Below, piece after piece: positions 6,894 to 14,756 of a DNA stretch of 39,505 nucleotides. Source of the DNA: an uncultured Alistipes sp. (GTDB taxonomy: Bacteria; Bacteroidota; Bacteroidia; Bacteroidales; Rikenellaceae). A program made the translations under genes and the position numbers. The first letter of the stretch is position 1. Each line of letters begins with the position of its first letter. The notes beneath the pieces are model-generated. The model saw only the letters and a program-made list of their open reading frames with translations, was not told where the DNA came from and ran no database searches. The stretch is taken from NCBI GenBank assembly GCA_904502285.1, contig CAJGEC010000017.1, positions 1 through 39,505 on the forward strand, given 5' to 3'.

Positions 6894-7721
6894 ATGTACC
6901 GATTAATTGAGTTCATCAAGCGCATCTATGTCATCGTGCTATTCCTCTTGCTGGAGGGGGTAGTGCTGTGGAACTATGCGCAGTCGTCGCCATATACCGA
7001 GGCTAAAATCCTGTCGCGCACAACAGCCGTGGGAGGTGCTATCTCGTCGGCAATATCGAGTGTGGAGCACTTCTTCTCGTTGCCCTCGATGAACCGTATG
7101 CTCACTGAGCGTGTGGCAGAGTTGAACAAGGAGGTTGAGAGACTCTCGTTGGCCGAGGGTGTCGGCGTTGTGGAGGGTTGCGACTCGGTGCAGTATGATC
7201 CACACTTCAAGTACCATCCCGCACGTGTGGTGTCGATGACAACGAGTCGTCAGCGCAATTTCGTGGTCTTAGATCGTGGCTTCGAGGATGGCATCACCAA
7301 GGATATGGGTGTTGTTACGCCCGATAATAAGTTGGTGGGCTATGTGGTGTCGTGCAGCGAACACTATTCGGTAGTTCAGCCTATGTTGAGTGTGGAGTTC
7401 AGCACGGGTGGTCGCCTTGTGGATAATGGCCACGTGTGCGTCATCCGCTGGTCTGGAGAGTCGAAGTATTTGGTCGAGGCTGTCGAGTTGTCGGTCTACT
7501 CCGAGCCTAAGGAGGGTATGGAGGTAGAGGTTAGTTCGGAGCGTCTGCCAAGCGGTGTGCTTATCGGTAAGATCGTGGACTTCGAACTCAATTCGGCGAA
7601 GTCGGCCTATAGTGCCGAGATAGAGATTGCGGCAGATATTTCGCGCCTCGACAATGTCCTTATCGTGGAGAATAGCCACGCTAAGGAGCTTGAGGAGTTG
7701 AAGGAGGTTGTGGGTATGTAA
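6894..7721 (+). CDS. mreC: Rod-shape determining protein MreC
   Basis: Periplasmic scaffold that links the MreB filament to PBP2 and the wall synthases. The sequence has one N-terminal membrane anchor (about residues 10-27, YVIVLFLLLEGVVLW), then a coiled-coil segment around RVAELNKEVERLSL that supports dimers. Two beta domains with RNFVVLDRGFEDGI, VVTPDNKLVGYV and LPSGVLIGKI are typical of the MreC core. Length 275 is normal for Bacteroidetes. It is followed by mreD after 23 bp and by mrdA and rodA in the same direction. Confidence 0.95.
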   Translation: MYRLIEFIKRIYVIVLFLLLEGVVLWNYAQSSPYTEAKILSRTTAVGGAISSAISSVEHFFSLPSMNRMLTERVAELNKEVERLSLAEGVGVVEGCDSVQYDPHFKYHPARVVSMTTSRQRNFVVLDRGFEDGITKDMGVVTPDNKLVGYVVSCSEHYSVVQPMLSVEFSTGGRLVDNGHVCVIRWSGESKYLVEAVELSVYSEPKEGMEVEVSSERLPSGVLIGKIVDFELNSAKSAYSAEIEIAADISRLDNVLIVENSHAKELEELKEVVGM

Positions 7722-7744
7722 TTTAGTAAAAGGGTGTTACGCAG

Positions 7745-8260
7745 ATGTTTAGGGTGATTCCATATATTATGATGACCATTGCACTCTTGTTTGTGCAGAT
7801 TTTTGTCCTCGACGAGGTATCGATAGCACTTGTGCTACGACCAATGATATTCCCTCTTGTGGTGTTACTGTTGCCCATTGAGTGGCGCACGGTGTGGGTG
7901 CTACTCGTAGCCTTGGCTACGGGAGTGCTTATGGATGTGTCGCTTGGTGGTGCAGGCCTCTATACCGCTACGCTGTTGCCCATTGCTGTTATGCGTCGCT
8001 GGGTGTTGTACCTCACAACGCACCGCAGTGTGGAGTCTGGTGACCAGACATCGCTCTTCTCGCGTATGTCTCAGCGACAGGTGATGATATGGGTGGCTAC
8101 GATGCTTGCCATACACCACGTTATGTTTTTTGCACTGGAGACCCTCTCCTTTGCAAAGCCTCTGCATCTCATCGCCACGATGCTGCTTAGTACACTCCTA
8201 TCTGCGCTTATAGCAACACCTATCGTACAAATCTATTGCTCAAAAATCGTTGCTAAGTAA
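7745..8260 (+). CDS. mreD: Rod-shape determining protein MreD
   Basis: Small multi-pass inner-membrane partner of MreC in the elongasome. Its 171 residues contain about five hydrophobic helices, with charged residues confined to short loops such as TTHRSVESGDQ. MreD sequences are poorly conserved. The call rests on size, topology and position between mreC and mrdA, which is very reliable for this family. The stop codon shares one base with the mrdA start (TAATG), so translation is probably coupled. Confidence 0.9.
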   Translation: MFRVIPYIMMTIALLFVQIFVLDEVSIALVLRPMIFPLVVLLLPIEWRTVWVLLVALATGVLMDVSLGGAGLYTATLLPIAVMRRWVLYLTTHRSVESGDQTSLFSRMSQRQVMIWVATMLAIHHVMFFALETLSFAKPLHLIATMLLSTLLSALIATPIVQIYCSKIVAK

Positions 8261-10125
8261 TGAATGATCAGGGATATTTGAGATATAAAATATTGCGTAT
8301 CATAGTTATTGCTGTGGGCGTGGTATTGCTCATCCGTCTCTTCTCGATGCAGATTCTTTCGGATGAGTACGATGCTAAGGCAACCAAGAATATCGTGCGT
8401 ACGGAGGTAGAGTATCCTATGCGTGGTGAGGTCTTGGACCGCCGTGGTGAGTACTTGGTCAAGAGCCGTGTCTGCTACGACGTGATGGTGGTCTATAGGG
8501 AGTTACCGAAGGAGGGTTTCGACACTATGCGTCTTGCCTCAATCCTCGATATTAGCCCTGAGCGTCTGGAGCGTCAGCTCAAGAATGCGAGGATGAGCCC
8601 TCGTGCCCGTACGTTGGTTGTGGGCTACTTGTCGCAGGAGAAGAAGTTGCTCCTCGACGAGGGTGGCTTTAAGGGCTTTTATACACGCTTCCGCACAGCA
8701 CGAGAGTACCCCCGAAAGATTGGTGGTAACTTGTTGGGCTATGTGAGTGAGGTTACCGAGGACCAAGTACGCAAGTGGGAGTACTACGAGTCGGGCGACT
8801 ATATCGGAGTTGGCGGTGTGGAGTCGGCCTACGAGACTCTGCTACGTGGCGAGAAGGGTGTTAGTTACCGCATCTACGACTCCTACGGAGCGGTGCAGGG
8901 TAGTTATAACGATGGTCTGGATGATATTCTTCCTGTCAAGGGCGCCCAACTGACCTCTACGATTGATGCCCGTCTCCAGGAGTTTGCCGAGGAACTTATG
9001 GTCGGCAAGATTGGTGCGGTGGTGGCTATTGAGCCATCGACTGGAGAGATTTTGGCTATGGTGTCATCGCCAACCTACGACCCCGACCTTATGGTGGGTC
9101 GCCAGCGTAACAACAACTACGCCAATATGTTGCATAACCAGCGACAGCCTCAGTTCAACCGCGCGGTGAAGGCTAAGTATCCCCCAGGCTCAACCTTTAA
9201 ACTCGTGCAGGGCCTTATCGGTTTGCAGGAGAAGGTGCTTCGTCCGAGCGACCGCTACCCCTGTAATATGGGCTTCAGTTATGGTAAACGAAAGATGGCT
9301 TGCCACGCCCATAGTTCGCCGTTGGATCTGCGTGATGCTGTGGCTCATTCGTGCAACGCCTACTTCTGCTATGTCTTTAGGGATATGATTACCAACTCGA
9401 AGTATGGCAGTGTCAAGGAGGGTGTCAGGGTTTGGAACGACTATGTCAATAGTTTTGGCTTTGGCCGACAACTCGGTACGGACCTCTACGGTGAGGGTGC
9501 AGGTTTTGTCCCCACGCCAGAGTACTACGATAGCCGTTATAGTAGCAGTTGGAACTGGGGTACGGTGATATCGTGTGCCATTGGTCAGGGCGAGATGGGC
9601 TGTACACCGCTACAGATGGCTAACCTCGCTGCCATCGTGGCCAACCGTGGCTACTACTACATCCCCCATATGATTAAACATATCGAGGGTCGTGACTCTA
9701 TCGATAGTCGCTACTACGAGCGTCACTACACGATGGTAGACTCCATAAATTTTGTTCCTGTGGTAGAGGGTATGTGGCGTAGTGTTAATGTGGCAGGTAC
9801 GTCGGGTAAGGCTCGCTTGGAGGGCTGGGATGTGTGTGGTAAGACGGGTACGGCCGAGAACCCTAATGGTGCCGACCACTCTACCTTCCTCTCGTTCGCT
9901 CCGAAGGATAATCCAAAGATTGCTATCTCGGTATATGTGGAGCATGGTGGTTTTGGAGCCTCTATTGCGTTGCCTATAGCCAGCCTCATCGAGGAGTTGT
10001 ACCTCACCGACACCATCACACGTCCAAAGATGGTCGAGGATGTGCTTAACTTCCAGCCAAACTATACACGCAACTACGACTTGCGCCAGAAGCGCTACGA
10101 CGAGAAACGAAATGCTAATAAGTAG
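8260..10125 (+). CDS. mrdA: Penicillin-binding protein 2, elongasome transpeptidase
   Basis: Class B penicillin-binding protein that crosslinks peptidoglycan in side-wall growth together with RodA. It has a short cytoplasmic tail and one membrane helix (about 12-28), then a pedestal domain with MRGEVLDRRGEYLV and GVGGVESAYETLLRG. The C-terminal transpeptidase domain has all three active-site motifs: S311-T-F-K314 (nucleophile Ser311), S364-C-N366 and K528-T-G530. Length 621 is typical for PBP2. It overlaps mreD by one base and is followed by rodA 6 bases later, so enzyme and partner polymerase are made from adjacent genes. Confidence 0.97.
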   Translation: MNDQGYLRYKILRIIVIAVGVVLLIRLFSMQILSDEYDAKATKNIVRTEVEYPMRGEVLDRRGEYLVKSRVCYDVMVVYRELPKEGFDTMRLASILDISPERLERQLKNARMSPRARTLVVGYLSQEKKLLLDEGGFKGFYTRFRTAREYPRKIGGNLLGYVSEVTEDQVRKWEYYESGDYIGVGGVESAYETLLRGEKGVSYRIYDSYGAVQGSYNDGLDDILPVKGAQLTSTIDARLQEFAEELMVGKIGAVVAIEPSTGEILAMVSSPTYDPDLMVGRQRNNNYANMLHNQRQPQFNRAVKAKYPPGSTFKLVQGLIGLQEKVLRPSDRYPCNMGFSYGKRKMACHAHSSPLDLRDAVAHSCNAYFCYVFRDMITNSKYGSVKEGVRVWNDYVNSFGFGRQLGTDLYGEGAGFVPTPEYYDSRYSSSWNWGTVISCAIGQGEMGCTPLQMANLAAIVANRGYYYIPHMIKHIEGRDSIDSRYYERHYTMVDSINFVPVVEGMWRSVNVAGTSGKARLEGWDVCGKTGTAENPNGADHSTFLSFAPKDNPKIAISVYVEHGGFGASIALPIASLIEELYLTDTITRPKMVEDVLNFQPNYTRNYDLRQKRYDEKRNANK

Positions 10126-10131
10126 GATAGT

Positions 10132-11577
10132 ATGATTTCAGAGTATAACATATCGCATCGTGGAGGGGCTACACGCTCGCTCTTCGGCTCGGTGGATAGG
10201 GTCGCACTACTCCTATATATAGCCATTGTGATTATAGGTGTTGTCTGCATCACGTCGGCCTCGTTCGACTCGGAGAGTGCAAACATATTCTCCTTTAAGC
10301 ATAACTACATAAAGCAACTTATGTGGGTCGGCATATCGTCGATTATGGCTACCGTAGTGCTGTTGCTCGACCGTAGACTCTTCCATATGTTTGCCTACCC
10401 AGCCTATATCTTAGGAATATTGATGTTGCTCGCTGCGCTCCTCTTTGGTAAGGAGGTCAATGGCGCTAAGGCGTGGTTCGAGGTGGTGGGAATGCGTATC
10501 CAACCCGTGGAGTTTGTTAAGATTGCTACGGCCCTGATGATGGCACGCATAATGAGCGACTACTCCTTTAATATAAGGCGATTTATCGACTTAGTGAAGG
10601 TGGGTGCTATCATCCTCATTCCGTTCGGCATCATCGTCTTGCAGAACGATACTGGCTCAGGCCTTGTGCTGGGAGCCTTCCTCTTTGTGTGGTATAGAGA
10701 GGGACTCTCGAAGTATCTATACTTCCCTGCACTCTTTACCGTGGTACTATTTATCGTGGCACTCATCTTCTCGCCCGTAGTGATTTTTACGGCCTTGTTG
10801 GTACTCTTCGTACTCTATAGCGCTATGCGTTCGGGTATGCTCCTGGGTCACTTCCGCTTCTTCTGTTTGGTCGTTTGTGTAGCACTCTTGCTGGCGCTCA
10901 TCACTCCGCTGAGTGGCTATGTGTCGTTGATGATAGCGTGTGGTGTGGTTGCTGTGGTGCTGTTGGCTATTGCGCTCAAGACACGCACGATGGAACTTAT
11001 CTGGCCTATCGTGATGTTCGTCTATGCTATGCTCTTCGTGCCTACGGTAGATACCCTCTTCGAGCATCTGGAGCCTCACCAGAAGAATCGCCTCTTGACC
11101 TTCGTGGGTTTGGTCGATGACCCTCGTGATGTGGGCTACAACGTCAATCAGTCGAAGATTGCTATCGGCTCTGGTGGTATGTGGGGTAAGGGCTTTATGG
11201 AGGGTACGCAGATTAAGTATGACTACGTTCCTGAGAAACATACCGACTTCATCTTCTGCATCGTTGGCGAGGAGTTTGGCTTCTTCGGTGCGCTGATTGT
11301 CGTGGGCTTGTATATAGCCCTCATCCTACGCATTATGCGTATGGGTGAACGAATAAAGGAGCCCTTTGGGCGTGTCTACTGCTACTCCGTATCGGCAATA
11401 TTGCTACTTCACGTGATAGTAAATATGGGTATGACCATCGGCCTTATGCCTGTGATGGGTATTCCGTTGCCATTGATGAGTTATGGTGGCTCGTCGTTGC
11501 TGGCCTTCACACTCCTCATAATGATTGCCATCCGCCTCGATGCCTCGACCCAAGATAATGACCTCTATAATATATAA
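10132..11577 (+). CDS. rodA: Peptidoglycan glycosyltransferase RodA (SEDS family)
   Basis: Polymerises lipid II into glycan strands in the elongasome. The protein is strongly hydrophobic with about ten membrane helices. SEDS marks include NGAKAWFEVVGMRIQPVEFVK, the QNDTGSGLVLGAF region carrying the conserved acidic residue, PEKHTDFIFCIVGEEFGF and GIPLPLMSYGGSSLL. At 481 residues it is about 100 longer than E. coli RodA. The extra length is in the middle helices (around 200-300), as is common in Bacteroidetes. It directly follows mrdA and is followed by surE after 6 bp. Confidence 0.96.
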   Translation: MISEYNISHRGGATRSLFGSVDRVALLLYIAIVIIGVVCITSASFDSESANIFSFKHNYIKQLMWVGISSIMATVVLLLDRRLFHMFAYPAYILGILMLLAALLFGKEVNGAKAWFEVVGMRIQPVEFVKIATALMMARIMSDYSFNIRRFIDLVKVGAIILIPFGIIVLQNDTGSGLVLGAFLFVWYREGLSKYLYFPALFTVVLFIVALIFSPVVIFTALLVLFVLYSAMRSGMLLGHFRFFCLVVCVALLLALITPLSGYVSLMIACGVVAVVLLAIALKTRTMELIWPIVMFVYAMLFVPTVDTLFEHLEPHQKNRLLTFVGLVDDPRDVGYNVNQSKIAIGSGGMWGKGFMEGTQIKYDYVPEKHTDFIFCIVGEEFGFFGALIVVGLYIALILRIMRMGERIKEPFGRVYCYSVSAILLLHVIVNMGMTIGLMPVMGIPLPLMSYGGSSLLAFTLLIMIAIRLDASTQDNDLYNI

Positions 11578-11583
11578 TGAGAT

Positions 11584-12360
11584 ATGAAACCAAAACGATT
11601 GATTTTCGTTACTAACGACGATGGCTACACCTCGAAGGGCTTCCGTGCTGCGGTGAACTTGGCACGCGAGTTCGGCGACGTGATAGCTATTGCTCCAGAT
11701 AGGGTGCAGAGTGGTATGAGCCAGGCTATAACCATCACCGCTCCGCTCTTCCTCCGCAAGGTTGAGGAGGGTGAGGGCTTGACCATTTATGCCTTTTCTG
11801 GCACGCCCGTCGATTGCTCGAAGGTAGCCTTCGACCACCTGCTTCGAGAGACTAAGGTGGACTTGGTGCTGTCGGGTATCAACCACGGCTCGAATGCCGC
11901 AATCAATGTGATGTACTCAGGAACTATGGGTGCTGCTATCGAGGGTAGCCTCTATGGTGTACCATCTATAGGTCTTTCAATCGATGACCACGATGCTGAT
12001 GCCGACTTCGAGGGTGCTGTGGAGTATGGTAGGGTGGTTGTGCGTCAGGTCTTGGAGGCTCAGGAGCATCTCCCTCGCCCCTTGTGCCTCAATGTGAATG
12101 TGCCACGCTGTGCGGCCTCAGAGATTCAGGGCATCCGCCTCTGCCGTCAGACGCGAGGCTTCTGGCGCGAGGAGTTTTACAAGCGCACCGACCCTCACGG
12201 CCGCGACTACTACTGGCTTACGGGAGCCTTCCAGAACATAGAGCCTGAGGCGGAGGATACCGACGAGTGGGCATTAGCTCACCGCTACGTATCGGTAGTC
12301 CCCGTGCAGACCGATATGACCGACTATAGGCAGCTGAAGGCCTTGGGCGAGGTGTTGTAA
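11584..12360 (+). CDS. surE: 5'/3'-nucleotidase SurE
   Basis: Metal-dependent phosphatase acting on nucleoside 5'- and 3'-monophosphates, linked in other bacteria to stationary-phase survival. The N-terminus has the metal-binding TNDDG (10-14). SGTPVDCSKVAFDHLL, LVLSGINHGSNAA and VMYSGTMGAAIEG are all characteristic and fully present. Length 258 is typical. It follows rodA closely, so it is probably co-transcribed with the shape genes. I know of no functional link between the two, and the arrangement may simply be an extended operon. Confidence 0.95.
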   Translation: MKPKRLIFVTNDDGYTSKGFRAAVNLAREFGDVIAIAPDRVQSGMSQAITITAPLFLRKVEEGEGLTIYAFSGTPVDCSKVAFDHLLRETKVDLVLSGINHGSNAAINVMYSGTMGAAIEGSLYGVPSIGLSIDDHDADADFEGAVEYGRVVVRQVLEAQEHLPRPLCLNVNVPRCAASEIQGIRLCRQTRGFWREEFYKRTDPHGRDYYWLTGAFQNIEPEAEDTDEWALAHRYVSVVPVQTDMTDYRQLKALGEVL

Positions 12361-12387
12361 TATTCTATATGTAAATAGGTATATGGT

Positions 12388-13401
12388 ATGCGGGCAGTTG
12401 AGATATTGATGATTGTGTCGATAGTTATGCAGGTCGTGGCTATGGTCATCGCCCTTTTCTTGGTCAATAAGACTAAGTTTAGGGCGCTGTGGATCTGTTG
12501 TATCATCAGCCTTATGCTCCTGTCGGTGGAGCGCTACCTGCAACTCGAAATCTTCGCAGGCGAGCAGGTCTCGGAGTTAGGCTTTGCGTGGGTGGGTATC
12601 ATTGCTTCGCTAAGTTTCTCTATATGTGTTGTTTGTGCCTATCTGCTTGTCAAACACGCCGACAGGGTGACCGAGCAGCGGAGGGTGCTTGAGAATCGTC
12701 TTCTTACGGCGGTCCTACGCACCGAGGAGCAGTCGCGCGCCTCCTTTTCTCGTGAATTGCACGACGGCTTAGGCCCACTGCTGAGTTCGGCGAAGATGTC
12801 GCTATCGGCGCTCCAGCGAGCCTCGCTAAGCGAAAATGATAAGGCGGTGTTGCAGAGCTCTTCGGCAGTCATTGATGAGGCCATTCGCTCGTTGAGGGAG
12901 ATATCGAATAACCTCTCGCCACGCATACTCAACGACTTCGGCCTTGCACGAGGCATCGACCGCTTTGTCGATAGGCTTGGTGTTGTACGTCAGGCAAACG
13001 TGGAGTTTCGCTCTACAATCGGCGATAAGCGTTACGATAGGAATGTGGAGGTTATCCTCTATCGCGTTGTGTGTGAGCTTATTAATAACTCGATAAAACA
13101 CGCCGAGTGCAAACAGATAAGGCTCTCTCTCGCCGAGCAGGACGGTTGCCTTGTGTTGGACTATTCAGACGATGGCAAGGGTTTCGACCTTAGTGAGGTG
13201 GAGGATATGGGAATGGGTCTTTCGAACATACGTTCGCGTGTCTCGACCCTTAATGGTAAGTTGAAAATTGTTACATACCCTGGTGCGGGTGTTCGCGTTA
13301 AGGTCGTTGTGCCAATTGATGGTGCGGTGGTCAATGTGGAGAGTATCCTTGAGCAGGGCCAAAACGTAAAACGAAGAAGAAATGGTAGACGCAGAGGTTA
13401 G
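12388..13401 (+). CDS. Membrane histidine kinase, NarL-partner (HisKA_3) type
   Basis: Sensor kinase of the DesK/NarX-like class. The first 100 residues have three hydrophobic segments (about 5-27, 34-50 and 66-90) with short loops and no large extracellular domain, so it probably senses the membrane or an integral partner. A short coiled coil leads to the dimerisation helix with the phospho-acceptor H125 in RELHDGLGP. The catalytic domain has ELINNSIKHA (N box), DDGKGFD (G1) and GMGLSNI (G2). The gene starts 27 bp after surE and overlaps the response regulator gene by 20 bases, so the pair is clearly one unit. The ligand cannot be told. The position after mre-rod-surE suggests an envelope-related signal (inference). 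Confidence 0.92.
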   Translation: MRAVEILMIVSIVMQVVAMVIALFLVNKTKFRALWICCIISLMLLSVERYLQLEIFAGEQVSELGFAWVGIIASLSFSICVVCAYLLVKHADRVTEQRRVLENRLLTAVLRTEEQSRASFSRELHDGLGPLLSSAKMSLSALQRASLSENDKAVLQSSSAVIDEAIRSLREISNNLSPRILNDFGLARGIDRFVDRLGVVRQANVEFRSTIGDKRYDRNVEVILYRVVCELINNSIKHAECKQIRLSLAEQDGCLVLDYSDDGKGFDLSEVEDMGMGLSNIRSRVSTLNGKLKIVTYPGAGVRVKVVVPIDGAVVNVESILEQGQNVKRRRNGRRRG

Positions 13402-14035
13402 AATAGCGTTAGTTGATGATCACGCCCTCTTCCGTTCGGGACTTAAGGGGTTGTTGTCGCAACGTGATGGTTTTAAGGTTGTTGCCGACGTGAGCAGTGG
13501 CGAGGAGTTCTTGGCCTTGCTCCCAGGGTTGGATGTCGATGTGGTCTTTATGGATATATCGATGCCAGGTATCGATGGTGCGGAGACCACACGTCGAGCC
13601 TTGGCCCAGCGCCCAGAGTTGAAGATTATCACACTCTCGATGTATGGCGATGAACACTACTACTCTCTGATGGTTAAGTCGGGAGCTTTAGGCTTCTTGC
13701 TCAAGGATTCGGATATCGACGAGGTCTACGATGCTGTGGAGTCGGTTGCGTCGGGCGAGAACTACGTGAATAAGCAACTCCTCGACTCTATGACGCGCAA
13801 TATGAGTCGCTTGGCGACTACCTCGGCAGGGGATGATGAGTCGCTCTCGGATCGAGAGATAGAGATCTTGGTTGAGGTCTGCCGTGGCCTGTCGAATCAG
13901 GAGATTGCCGACAAACTCTTCATCTCGAAGCGTACGGTAGATAAGCACCGAGCCAACATCCTCGAAAAGACGGGGTGTAAAAATACAGCCAACTTGGTGG
14001 TCTATGCAATCAAGAATCGTCTCGTAGAGATATAA
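13382..14035 (+). CDS. Response regulator, NarL/FixJ family
   Basis: Transcription factor partner of the overlapping kinase. The receiver domain (1-125) has acidic D12-D13, phospho-acceptor D58 in FMDISMPG, and the switch lysine K108. After a linker comes a LuxR-type helix-turn-helix (about 152-217) with SDREIEILVEVCRG and SNQEIADKLFISKRTV. Both halves are complete. Translation is coupled to the kinase through a 20-base overlap. The gene ends in a bidirectional terminator shared with the converging lipoprotein gene. The target genes are not visible from sequence. Confidence 0.95.
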   Translation: MVDAEVRIALVDDHALFRSGLKGLLSQRDGFKVVADVSSGEEFLALLPGLDVDVVFMDISMPGIDGAETTRRALAQRPELKIITLSMYGDEHYYSLMVKSGALGFLLKDSDIDEVYDAVESVASGENYVNKQLLDSMTRNMSRLATTSAGDDESLSDREIEILVEVCRGLSNQEIADKLFISKRTVDKHRANILEKTGCKNTANLVVYAIKNRLVEI

Positions 14036-14045
14036 GTATAAACGA

Positions 14046-14072
14046 AAAGAGTAGCCCCGCAGGCTACTCTTT
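14046..14072. terminator. Bidirectional terminator between converging genes
   Basis: AAAGAGTAGCC and GGCTACTCTTT form a perfect 11-bp stem with a 5-base loop, flanked by A on one side and T on the other. The right arm contains the last codons and stop of the minus-strand lipoprotein gene. Confidence 0.85.
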
Positions 14073-14516
14073 CCACATCTTAATCACCGATGCGATCTTG
14101 CCATTCTCATCAAGGATTGTCTCGCCATTGTCATCGACCTCAATGAGTTGTATGAAGTAGACGGGTTTGAAGTCTACGTTTATTATGCCCTTGTGGTAGA
14201 GTAGACCAGCGTAGGTGCGCCCATTCTCGAAGGTGAGCGTGATGTATGGCATACTGTTAGTTAGAGCAAAGGTGTAGGTGAATTTCTGGTTCGAAACGAC
14301 ATTCTCGCGAGCGGGGGTGTCGTAGCCTATCATCGTACCCTCCTTGGCGAAGAACTCTACATCGTAGTAAGTGTAGGTGAGTTCGTCGTAGCTGTACCAC
14401 ACGGTATTCTCCAACGATGTGATGATGGGATAGTCTTGAATCTCCTCCTCAGGGTTGTTGCAAGCCACAAAGCTAAGCAGTGCTGTGGCGCAGAAAAGAT
14501 ATTTCAAAAGTCTCAT
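14064..14516 (-). CDS. Small lipoprotein of unknown function, 150 aa
   Basis: A secreted lipoprotein: the N-terminus has a basic start, a hydrophobic stretch and the lipobox SFVAC with the acylated cysteine at 19. The mature part begins NNPEEE and is rich in beta-forming aromatic sequence (VWYSYDELTYTYYDVEF, FTYTFALTNSMPYITLTF, GRTYAGLLYHKG). This looks like the small beta-barrel or lipocalin-like proteins common in Bacteroidetes, but I do not recognise the family. It stands alone between two-component genes and rpsA, with its own promoter. Confidence 0.8.
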   Translation of the reverse strand: MRLLKYLFCATALLSFVACNNPEEEIQDYPIITSLENTVWYSYDELTYTYYDVEFFAKEGTMIGYDTPARENVVSNQKFTYTFALTNSMPYITLTFENGRTYAGLLYHKGIINVDFKPVYFIQLIEVDDNGETILDENGKIASVIKMWKE

Positions 14517-14544
14517 AACTCTATCTTTGTATTAGTTGAACGCA

Positions 14545-14576
14545 CAAAAGTAATGAGAGTTATAAGAAAAACCAAT
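14545..14576 (-). promoter_or_regulatory. Promoter of the small lipoprotein
   Basis: On the minus strand ATTG (14576-14573), a 20-base spacer and TACTTTTG (14552-14545) fit the Bacteroidetes consensus. The start codon is about 25 bases downstream of the predicted start. Confidence 0.6.
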
Positions 14577-14624
14577 AGCCTGGGGTAAAAATCGTTGATT
14601 TTGAGCAGAAAAAGTTGCATAAAG

Positions 14625-14655
14625 GTTGTTAGTTGCGAAAAAATATTTACCTTTG
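14625..14655 (+). promoter_or_regulatory. rpsA promoter
   Basis: GTTG (14625-14628), a 19-base spacer and TACCTTTG (14648-14655) match the Bacteroidetes consensus well. A leader of about 95 nt follows. It contains a GCGAT/ATCGC stem close to the start codon, which could take part in S1 autoregulation (inference). Confidence 0.75.
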
Positions 14656-14756
14656 CGCCGCTCTTATGGGCGCACGCGTAAGTGTGGACCGTAGGGGGCT
14701 TGAATCTATTTATTAACTTTTAACGAGCGATTGTATCGCAAAAAACTATTTCCATT

